Part shown: positions 58,094 to 64,000 of the stretch, in pieces | How the letters are laid out: each line of letters opens with the position of its first letter | Numbering within the stretch: position 1 is the first letter of the stretch | DNA from: Streptomyces avicenniae | GTDB taxonomy: Bacteria; Actinomycetota; Actinomycetes; Streptomycetales; Streptomycetaceae | NCBI RefSeq assembly: GCF_000719135.1 | Contig: NZ_JOEK01000019.1 | Location: forward strand, 1 to 64,000 | Direction: 5' to 3' | DNA: 64,000 nt | Translations under genes and position numbers: made by a program | Notes under the pieces: generated by a model | What the model was told of the DNA's origin: nothing | Databases searched by the model: none | The model's input: the letters and a program-made list of their open reading frames with translations, nothing else

Positions 58094-58996
58094 GTGGCTG
58101 ACTCCCTTGACCTCGCGCAGCTCCGCAGCTTCGTCGCCATCGCGGACTGTGGTGGTTTCGGCAGGGCCGCCTCCGCGCTGCACCTGAGCCAGCCCACGGT
58201 CAGCCAGCACGTCAGGCAGTTGGAGAAGCGGCTGAACTCCGAGCTGGTCCGCAGGGACGGCCGACGTACGCGCTTCACGGACGCCGGTGAGCGGCTGCTC
58301 GTCGAGGCACGCCGCATCCTGTCGGTGCACGACCAGGCGCTGGAGCGTCTGGTGGCCTCCGGGCAGTCGCGGATCGTCATCGGCTCGGCCGAGACCGCCG
58401 CCGACCAGGTGCTGCCCGGGGTGCTGGCCACGCTGCGCGCCGCCTACCCGCACCACACCGTGCAGTTCCACATCGACCGCTCGACCAAGATGACCGAGGC
58501 CGTCGCCAAGGGCGCCATCGACCTGGCGGTGATCCTCAGCACAGCCGCGGACACGCCGGGCCGTCAGGTCGGGTCGCTCCCGCTGTCCTGGTACGCGTCG
58601 CCGTCGTGGCAGCCGCCGTCGGGCAAGGAGCGGTGGCCGCTGGTCGCCTACGTCGAGCCGTGCGGGATGCGCCAGCGCGCCCTGCACGAGCTGGCCGAGG
58701 CCGGTTACACCGTGGACGTCGTCGCGGAATCGACCAGCCTCGAAGGGGTCATGGGCGCGGCGCGAGCGGGGCTCGGCGTGGCCGTACTCCCGTCGTCCGG
58801 ACGGCCGTTGCCCGGTCTGACCGAGCGCGCGGACCTTCCCGACCTGGGCCTCGCCGGAGTCCATCTGACGACGCGCCGTGGCCTCGACATCGATCTCGAG
58901 GCCGCCGGTCTCGCGGCCATGGAGGACTTCTTCAGCCGCCTGCGTCCCGGCCCGCTCGGCTCCCCCGCCCCGGCGGCCGGGCTGCTCGACGGCTGA
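58094..58996 (+). CDS. LysR-family regulator, probably of sulfur acquisition
   Basis: This 300-residue regulator has the LysR HTH (AASALHLSQPTVSQHVRQLEKRL) and an effector domain. The GTG at 58094 follows a TAGCAT -10 box by 6 bp, so the mRNA is probably leaderless. It lies directly upstream of, and in the same direction as, a mercaptopyruvate sulfurtransferase, SsuD-like and ABC transporter operon, which suggests a CysB/SsuR-like role in sulfur starvation. An inverted repeat TTCC-ATCA-GGAA at 59044-59055, just before the operon promoter, could be its binding site. The regulatory link is inference from position. Confidence 0.88.
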   Translation: MADSLDLAQLRSFVAIADCGGFGRAASALHLSQPTVSQHVRQLEKRLNSELVRRDGRRTRFTDAGERLLVEARRILSVHDQALERLVASGQSRIVIGSAETAADQVLPGVLATLRAAYPHHTVQFHIDRSTKMTEAVAKGAIDLAVILSTAADTPGRQVGSLPLSWYASPSWQPPSGKERWPLVAYVEPCGMRQRALHELAEAGYTVDVVAESTSLEGVMGAARAGLGVAVLPSSGRPLPGLTERADLPDLGLAGVHLTTRRGLDIDLEAAGLAAMEDFFSRLRPGPLGSPAPAAGLLDG

Positions 58997-59061
58997 CGGG
59001 ACGCCGCCCGCCCGCCGGGCCGTCATCGCCTCCGCTGATCGGTTTCCATCAGGAATCACTG

Positions 59062-59091
59062 TTGGACGGGCCTCGCGGGGCGGCCTAGGGT
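59062..59091 (+). promoter_or_regulatory. Promoter of the Cys-leader and sulfur operon
   Basis: TTGGAC (59062-59067) and TAGGGT (59086-59091), 18 bp apart, are near the vegetative consensus. The ATG of the small Cys-rich frame lies 7 bp after the -10 box, exactly where transcription should begin. A TTCC-ATCA-GGAA inverted repeat (59044-59055) lies just upstream of the -35 box and may bind the adjacent LysR protein. Confidence 0.7.
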
Positions 59092-59098
59092 GGTCCGC

Positions 59099-59203
59099 AT
59101 GACACGCAGCGAAGGACACACGGACGGCCTCAGGCCGCACCGTGTGCTGCCCGGCGCGGGCCCCGCGCCGCGATGTCGCTGTCGTCCCTGTCCGGTCCGC
59201 TGA
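59099..59203 (+). CDS. Leaderless 34-residue Cys-rich leader peptide
   Basis: This short frame starts at the predicted first transcribed base and ends with RCRCRPCPVR and TGA, so three Cys codons fall within the last nine codons. Short leaderless reading frames with consecutive or near-consecutive Cys codons precede sulfur-metabolism operons in mycobacteria and act as cysteine-responsive attenuators. Here the frame lies 190 bp before a mercaptopyruvate sulfurtransferase, SsuD-like and ABC transporter operon. Slow decoding of Cys codons under sulfur limitation would change downstream mRNA structure. The start, length and Cys cluster are seen directly; the regulatory function is inferred. Confidence 0.72.
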   Translation: MTRSEGHTDGLRPHRVLPGAGPAPRCRCRPCPVR

Positions 59204-59393
59204 CCGTTCCGCCACCGGACCCGACGACGCCACGCTGACGGGCTGACCGTCACCCGGCCCGCGTCGGACCCTCGCCTTCGCCTTCGCCTCCCTCTCCTCC
59301 GGTGCCTTCTCCGGCGCACCCGTGGGCCCCCTTGGGCGCCCGCGGTCCTCCCGCGCCGTGAGCGGCCTCCGCATCATGCTCAGGAGCATCGCC
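59204..59393 (+). promoter_or_regulatory. Probable attenuator region after the Cys leader
   Basis: This 190-nt spacer contains a hairpin TGACGG-N5-CCGTCA (59236-59252) and further G+C-rich self-complementary stretches around 59320-59345 before the ribosome-binding site CAGGAG of the sulfurtransferase gene. It could hold the structures switched by ribosome position on the Cys leader. No T-tract was seen, so termination would be Rho-dependent, or control would be at translation. Confidence 0.45.
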
Positions 59394-60287
59394 ATGCCCG
59401 TGCTCGTGTCCCCGCACGCGCTCGACTCCCTCCTCACCCGTGGACACGACGTCCGCATCCTGGACGTCCGCTGGGCGCTGGGGGTCCCCGACGGACGGCC
59501 CGCCTACCGCGACGGTCACCTGCCGGGCGCCGTCTACGTCGATCTCGAAGCCGAGCTGTCGGGTCACGGGGTGCCGACGGACGGCCGTCACCCGCTGCCG
59601 TCCGTCGCCGATCTCCAGGCGGCGGCCCGCCGTTGGGGCATCCGCGCCCAGGACACGGTGGTCGTGTACGACGACGCGGGCGGGCTGGCCGCCGCCCGCG
59701 CCTGGTGGCTCCTCGGCCACGCCGGCCTGGCCGACGTCCGCATCCTGGACGGGACGCTCGCCGCGTGGCGTGCCGCAGGTCTGCCGCTGGTGAGCGGCGA
59801 GGAAGCGGCGCCGCCGCCGGGCGACGTGCGCCTCTCCTACGGCCACCGCCCGGTGATCGACGCCGACGAGGCCGCCGGACTCCCGGCGCGCGGCGTGCTG
59901 CTGGACGCGAGGGCGGCCGAGCGGTACCGCGGGGAGCACGAGCCGGTGGACCCGCGCGCGGGCCACATCCCCGGCGCGCTGAGCGCCCCGACCGGCGACA
60001 ACCTCACCGGCGACGGCCGGTTCCGCCCCGCCGCCGAACTGGCCGCGCGCTTCGACGCGTTGGGCGCCGGGGCCGACGACACGGTGGCCGTCTACTGCGG
60101 TTCAGGCGTGACGGCCGCGCACACCGTCGCCGCCCTGGCCGTCGCGGGCCGCGAGGCGGCGCTCTTCCCCGGCTCCTGGTCGGCGTGGAGCGCCGACCCG
60201 GCGCGCCCCGTGGCCACGGGCCCCTCGCCCTCCCCCAGCAGCCCCGTCCCCTCCGCCCACGACGCCATCCCAGGAGCGACCGCATGA
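59394..60287 (+). CDS. 3-Mercaptopyruvate/thiosulfate sulfurtransferase (two rhodanese domains)
   Basis: This 297-residue protein has two rhodanese domains: an inactive N-terminal one (about 1-135) and an active C-terminal one with Cys235 in YCGSGVTA. The CGSGVT loop is the form of mercaptopyruvate sulfurtransferases rather than the CRKGVT of thiosulfate enzymes. I chose the ATG at 59394 because CAGGAG lies 7-12 bp before it; an upstream GTG at 59322 adds residues without homology. It is the first gene of a sulfur-acquisition operon, overlapping the SsuD-like gene (ATGA). Confidence 0.93.
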   Translation: MPVLVSPHALDSLLTRGHDVRILDVRWALGVPDGRPAYRDGHLPGAVYVDLEAELSGHGVPTDGRHPLPSVADLQAAARRWGIRAQDTVVVYDDAGGLAAARAWWLLGHAGLADVRILDGTLAAWRAAGLPLVSGEEAAPPPGDVRLSYGHRPVIDADEAAGLPARGVLLDARAAERYRGEHEPVDPRAGHIPGALSAPTGDNLTGDGRFRPAAELAARFDALGAGADDTVAVYCGSGVTAAHTVAALAVAGREAALFPGSWSAWSADPARPVATGPSPSPSSPVPSAHDAIPGATA

Positions 60288-61453
60288 CCGTCGAGTTCAT
60301 CAGCGCCAGTTACGTCAACGACTCCACCGAGCTGCATCCCCGCCCCGGGCAGGGGATCGACCGGGCGTTCCTCGTCCGCTACGCCCGCGCCCTCGACGAG
60401 TACGGCTTCGACTACACGCTCCTGCCGTACGGTTCCGCGGGCTACGACCCGTTCGGCGTGGCGGCGGCGATCACGCAGTACACCGAGCGCGTGCGGCCGA
60501 TCGTGGCGCTGCGGCCCAACACCGTCTACCCCACGGTCGCGGCGAAGGCCCTGGCGACGCTCGACCAGCTCAGCGGCGGGCGCGCCACCGTCCACATCAT
60601 CTCGGGCGGCGACGACCACGAGCAGGCCAGGGAGGGCGACCGGCTGCCGAAGGAGGAACGGTACGCGCGCTCGGCCGAGTTCGTCGAGATCCTGCGGAAG
60701 GTCTGGACGTCGGACGGTCCGTTCGACCACGCCGGGACGTACTACTCCTTCGAGGACTTCCGCGCGCAGTACCGGCCGGTGAACGGCACCATCCCCGTCT
60801 CCGTGGGCGGTTCTTCGGCGGAGGCGTACCGTGTCGGCGGCGCGCTCGGCGACATCTTCGGCCTGTGGGGCGAGCCGCTCGCCGAGACACGCGAGCAGAT
60901 CGCCGCCGTCGCGGAGCAGGCCGCGCTCGCGGGACGCACGGACCGGCCGCGTATCTGGGTGACGTTCCGGCCCATCGTGGCGGCCACCGAGGAGCTTGCC
61001 TGGGAGAAGGCGTACCAGGTGCTGGACGCGCTGCGGCGCCCGGAGGCGGAGGCGGCGCTCGCCCGCTGGCCGCAGGGCGACAAGCGCCCGGCGAACGTGG
61101 GCTCGCAGCGGCTGCTCGACATCGCGGCCCGGGGCGAGCTGCACGACCGCGCGCTGTGGACGCCCGTCGCCACTGCCACGAACGCGCGTGGCGCGTCCAC
61201 GGCGCTGGTCGGCACGCCGGAGACGGTCGCCGCCGCCATCCTCGACTACATCGACCTGGGCGCCGAGCTGATCTCCATCCGCGGCTACGACAACCTCAAC
61301 GACGCCGTGGACTACGGCCGTTACGTCCTGCCGCTGGTCCGTGAGGAGCTGGCGCTGCGCGAGCGCGGCGGGTCGCGCCTGCCGTCGGGACCGCCCGTCC
61401 CGCCGCCCGGATCGCCCTTCGCCGCACCGTCCGAGGCCGTCGCCACCCACTGA
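60284..61453 (+). CDS. SsuD-like FMNH2-dependent sulfonate monooxygenase
   Basis: This 389-residue luciferase-like barrel has TLLPYGSAGYDPFGVAAAI near residue 45, LRPNTVYPTVAAKALATLDQLSGGR near 75, IISGGDDHEQAREGDRL near 100 and a YARSAEFVEILRKVW helix, the SsuD/NtaA pattern for desulfonation with FMNH2. It should release sulfite from an alkanesulfonate or related organosulfur compound. No reductase gene is visible. The extended Pro-rich C-terminus (about 30 residues) is atypical. ATG at 60284 overlaps the upstream stop. Confidence 0.9.
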   Translation: MTVEFISASYVNDSTELHPRPGQGIDRAFLVRYARALDEYGFDYTLLPYGSAGYDPFGVAAAITQYTERVRPIVALRPNTVYPTVAAKALATLDQLSGGRATVHIISGGDDHEQAREGDRLPKEERYARSAEFVEILRKVWTSDGPFDHAGTYYSFEDFRAQYRPVNGTIPVSVGGSSAEAYRVGGALGDIFGLWGEPLAETREQIAAVAEQAALAGRTDRPRIWVTFRPIVAATEELAWEKAYQVLDALRRPEAEAALARWPQGDKRPANVGSQRLLDIAARGELHDRALWTPVATATNARGASTALVGTPETVAAAILDYIDLGAELISIRGYDNLNDAVDYGRYVLPLVREELALRERGGSRLPSGPPVPPPGSPFAAPSEAVATH

Positions 61454-61521
61454 CCACGGCCGTCCCCGCAGATCCCGAAGAACCCCCAACTCCCGCCATC
61501 ACCGCGCCCCGAGGAACCACC

Positions 61522-63180
61522 ATGCGCCCCGTCCGCAGACCCGCCGACCACCACCCCCGACGCCGCGCCCGGCACACCGCCACGGCGGCCGTCGCCCTGT
61601 CCCTCGTCCTCTCCCTCGCCACCGCCTGCGCCGGGACGGAGGACGCCGCCTCCCCCGGAGCGGGCGGCGACGGCGGCACCCCCACCGCCGGAGGCACCCT
61701 CGCGGTGGGCCTCAACACGAGCGTGGCCTGCGTCGATCCGCACCAGAACTCGTCCAACGTCACGATCTTCGTCGCCCGCCAGATAGCGGACTCGCTGACC
61801 GACCAGGACCCGGAGACCGGCGAGATCACGCCCTGGCTCGCGGAGTCGTGGGAGAGCGCGCCCGACGCGACGTCCTACACCTTCCACCTGCGCGACGGCG
61901 TCACCTTCAGCGACGGCACCCCGCTGGACGCGGAGGCGGTCGCGGCCAACTTCGACAGGATCACCGAACTCGGCCCGGGCGTGGCCCCCTTGGCGTCCAC
62001 GTACCTCGACGGCTACACGGGCTCCGAGGTGATCGACCCGCAGACGGTCACCGTCACCTTCGACCACCCCAACGTCCAGTTCCTCCAGGGCACGGCCACC
62101 ATCACCCTCGGCATCCTCGCGCCCGCCACCCTCGCCCTCACGCCCGAGGAGCGGTGCGCGGGTGACATCGTGGCGGCCGGGCCGTTCGTGATCGACAGCT
62201 ACGAACCCGAACAGCGCATCGTGCTCTCACGGCGCGACGGCTACGACTGGGCCTCCCCCGCCGTCGAGCACACCGGCGAGGCGTACGTCGAGACGGTCAA
62301 CTTCGAGGTCGTCCCCGAATCGGGCGTGCGCGCCGGGCAGTTGCGCTCCGGCGAGCTGCACATCGACACGATCCCGCTCACCGAGGACGTCCCCAACCTG
62401 GAGGCCAGCGGCTTCGGTGTCCTGGGCCGCCCCTACCCGGGCGTCGGCGTGAACCTGGTGCCGAACCTGGAGCGCCCGCTGATCTCGGACGTCAACGTCC
62501 GCCGGGCGATCCTGCTGGGCGCGGACCGTGAGGAGATCGTCGCCGGGGTCCTGACCGAGTACGACAAGGTCGCGCAGAACGTCATCACCTCGGCCACCCC
62601 CTTCTTCGAACCCCTCGACGGCATCACGTACGACCCGGAGCAGGCCGTGGAGCTGCTGGAGGAGTCCGGCTGGGTCCCAGGCGAGGACGGCATCAGGGAG
62701 AAGGACGGGCAGCGGCTCGAACTGCTGGCGCTCTACCACGCGGGGCGGCAGGCGTCGCCCATGATGGAGCTGCTGCAAGGGCAGTTGCGCGAGATCGGCA
62801 TCGACCTCCAGATCCGTCTGGAAGCACCGGCCGACCTCGCCGCCGCCGAGGCCAGCGGTGAATGGGACCTGTGGTACACGCCGTTCCACCGCGCCGAGGC
62901 GGACGCCGCCCGCGCCGTCTTCGGCGTCACGGGCCGCAACCAGAACCGCGCCCCCGAGCCCCGCCCCGTGGACGACGTGCTCCAGGAGCAGTCGGGCGAG
63001 AGCGACCCGCAGCGGCGGCAGGAGCTGATCACCGAGGCGACGCAGGAGCTGGTGGACCAGGCGTACGCGATCCCGCTGTACGAGCTGGCGGGCGTGATGA
63101 GTTACGCGCCGGTCGTCAAGGGCTTCCACTTCGAGGCGAGTTCGCGCCTCAGCCTCTACGACGTCTGGCTCGACGCGTAA
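61522..63180 (+). CDS. ABC transporter substrate-binding lipoprotein (peptide/nickel family)
   Basis: This 552-residue protein has a long Arg-rich signal peptide with lipobox LATAC, lipidated at Cys36, so it is anchored outside the membrane. The mature part has the SBP family 5 pattern: TLAVGLNTSVACVDPHQNS, the signature ITPWLAESWESAPDATSYTFHLRDGVTFSDG near residue 95, and RRAILLGADREEIV near 328. The family carries peptides, nickel, opines and similar ligands; the operon suggests an organosulfur ligand. ATG at 61522 follows GAGGAA. It is followed by its permease. Confidence 0.93.
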   Translation: MRPVRRPADHHPRRRARHTATAAVALSLVLSLATACAGTEDAASPGAGGDGGTPTAGGTLAVGLNTSVACVDPHQNSSNVTIFVARQIADSLTDQDPETGEITPWLAESWESAPDATSYTFHLRDGVTFSDGTPLDAEAVAANFDRITELGPGVAPLASTYLDGYTGSEVIDPQTVTVTFDHPNVQFLQGTATITLGILAPATLALTPEERCAGDIVAAGPFVIDSYEPEQRIVLSRRDGYDWASPAVEHTGEAYVETVNFEVVPESGVRAGQLRSGELHIDTIPLTEDVPNLEASGFGVLGRPYPGVGVNLVPNLERPLISDVNVRRAILLGADREEIVAGVLTEYDKVAQNVITSATPFFEPLDGITYDPEQAVELLEESGWVPGEDGIREKDGQRLELLALYHAGRQASPMMELLQGQLREIGIDLQIRLEAPADLAAAEASGEWDLWYTPFHRAEADAARAVFGVTGRNQNRAPEPRPVDDVLQEQSGESDPQRRQELITEATQELVDQAYAIPLYELAGVMSYAPVVKGFHFEASSRLSLYDVWLDA

Positions 63181-63227
63181 CCACCGCGCCGCCACCGCCG
63201 CCCGCCCCCGACCCGGAGGACCCGACC

Positions 63228-64000
63228 ATGGCGAAGTATCTCGCCTCGCGCGCTCTTCAGGCGCTGCCCGTGCTGCTGGGGACGTTCACCCTCGCGTTCG
63301 TGCTGCTGTCCGTCCTGCCGAGCGACGCGCTGTCCATCAAGCTCTCCGGCTCGGGGGACTCGGCGCTCAGCCAGGAGGAGATCGCCCGGCTGCGCGCGGA
63401 GCAGGGGTACGACGACCCGCTCCCGCTCCAGTACGTGCGCCAGCTCGGCGGGCTCCTGACCGGCGACATGGGCGTGTCGCTGCACACCGGGTCGCCCGTG
63501 GTGTCGATGATCGGCAGCGCCCTGCCGCACACGGCCCGCCTCGCCGTCGCCGCCCTGCTCGTCGGGGTGACGGCGGGGCTGGTCATCGGCAGCCTGGCGG
63601 CGCACGCCCGCAGCCGCGCGCTGCGTGAACTCCTCATGTCCGTGCCCCCGTTGGGCATCTCGTTCCCGACGTTCGCCGTGGGCCTGGTGCTGATCCAGGT
63701 GGTGTCCTTCCAGTGGCGAGCGCTGCCCTCCGGGGGGACGGACGGGTTCGAGAGCCTGGTCCTGCCCGCCCTGACCCTCTCGCTGCCGGTGACGGCGACC
63801 GTCGCGCAGATCTTCGCGCGCAGCCTGCGCGAGGTGCTGGACCAGGGATACATCGACACGGCGACCGCGAAGGGCGCGGGGCGCCTGCGCCTGCACCTCG
63901 CGCACGCCGTCCGTAACGCCGCCGGGCCCAGCCTGACGGCCACGGGCATGGTGATCGGCAACCTGCTGGGCGGCGCCGTCGTGACCGAGACCGTGTTCTC
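63228..64000 (+). CDS. ABC transporter permease (DppB family), C-terminus beyond window
   Basis: The first 257 residues are visible, against about 310-340 for the family. They show an N-terminal membrane segment (ALQALPVLLGTFTLAFVLLSVLP), the periplasmic LQYVRQLGGLLTGDMGVSLHTG stretch, further membrane segments and the EAA loop (YIDTATAKGAGRLRLHLAHAVRNA) that docks with the ATPase. It is read with the lipoprotein gene 47 bp upstream, behind CCGGAGGA. The second permease and ATPase genes presumably follow outside the window. It imports the ligand of the sulfur operon's binding protein. Confidence 0.95.
   Translation, partial: MAKYLASRALQALPVLLGTFTLAFVLLSVLPSDALSIKLSGSGDSALSQEEIARLRAEQGYDDPLPLQYVRQLGGLLTGDMGVSLHTGSPVVSMIGSALPHTARLAVAALLVGVTAGLVIGSLAAHARSRALRELLMSVPPLGISFPTFAVGLVLIQVVSFQWRALPSGGTDGFESLVLPALTLSLPVTATVAQIFARSLREVLDQGYIDTATAKGAGRLRLHLAHAVRNAAGPSLTATGMVIGNLLGGAVVTETVF

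Noticed and set aside
63180..63228. Possible terminator between the binding-protein and permease genes
   Set aside because: The 47-bp spacer has no stable hairpin with a T-tract and contains the permease ribosome-binding site; the genes look co-transcribed.

Overview
The window is actinomycete DNA, most likely from Streptomyces or a close relative. The base composition is extremely G+C-rich by eye. GTG starts and ATGA/GTGA stop-start overlaps are frequent, a LuxR-type LAL regulator carries a rare TTA codon, and the gene content is typical of a Streptomyces secondary-metabolite locus. No rRNA, tRNA, CRISPR array, insertion sequence or phage gene was seen.

Positions 1-46,400 look like one large biosynthetic gene cluster for a heavily methylated and oxidised aromatic polyketide. 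The left arm (1-18,040, all minus strand) reads as one tightly coupled operon: WrbA-like flavoprotein, Gfo/Idh oxidoreductase, ABM oxygenase, FAD monooxygenase, SchA/CurD protein, 3-hydroxyisobutyrate-dehydrogenase-like enzyme, amidohydrolase, cupin, KS-alpha, CLF, ACP, aromatase, two acyl-CoA-dehydrogenase-like hydroxylases, TcmI-type cyclase, a small membrane protein and an O-methyltransferase. It ends in metK, a PfkB/adenosine kinase and metH, so methyl-donor supply genes are wired into the operon. No ketoreductase of the type II kind is present, which fits a non-reduced pentangular or tetracenomycin-like skeleton.

The centre (18,187-29,732) holds an SDR, an azoreductase with a divergent MarR repressor and three operator-like repeats, the LAL regulator, a Tat-exported berberine-bridge-type oxidase, three methyltransferases and a TetR regulator.

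The right arm (30,331-45,407) is the most unusual part. It has a free-standing AT-ACP protein and a 1,971-residue megasynthase read as FabL-like enoyl reductase, KS, decarboxylation/CLF-like KS, KR and DH. Together they form a split, fully reducing, PUFA-synthase-like iterative PKS. A KASIII-like protein with Ser in place of Cys, a P450 and a Rieske oxygenase follow, then a complete FkbK-J-I-H-G set for methoxymalonyl-ACP. My inference is that the reducing PKS makes an alkyl chain, possibly with a methoxymalonyl unit, that the KASIII-like protein passes to the type II synthase as starter or attaches as a side chain. I do not recognise the product.

Positions 45,507-64,000 look like ordinary accessory chromosome: an F420-type LLM enzyme, an RHS/YD-repeat polymorphic toxin with its probable immunity gene and a second, frameshifted immunity-like gene, a TetR/hydrolase pair sharing an operator, a dialkylglycine-decarboxylase-like enzyme with a divergent LysR, a methyltransferase, a small acetyltransferase-like protein, and a sulfur-acquisition operon. 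The sulfur operon is preceded by a leaderless 34-codon reading frame ending in a Cys cluster, which resembles the polycysteine attenuators of mycobacteria. The window ends inside the ABC permease gene of this operon.
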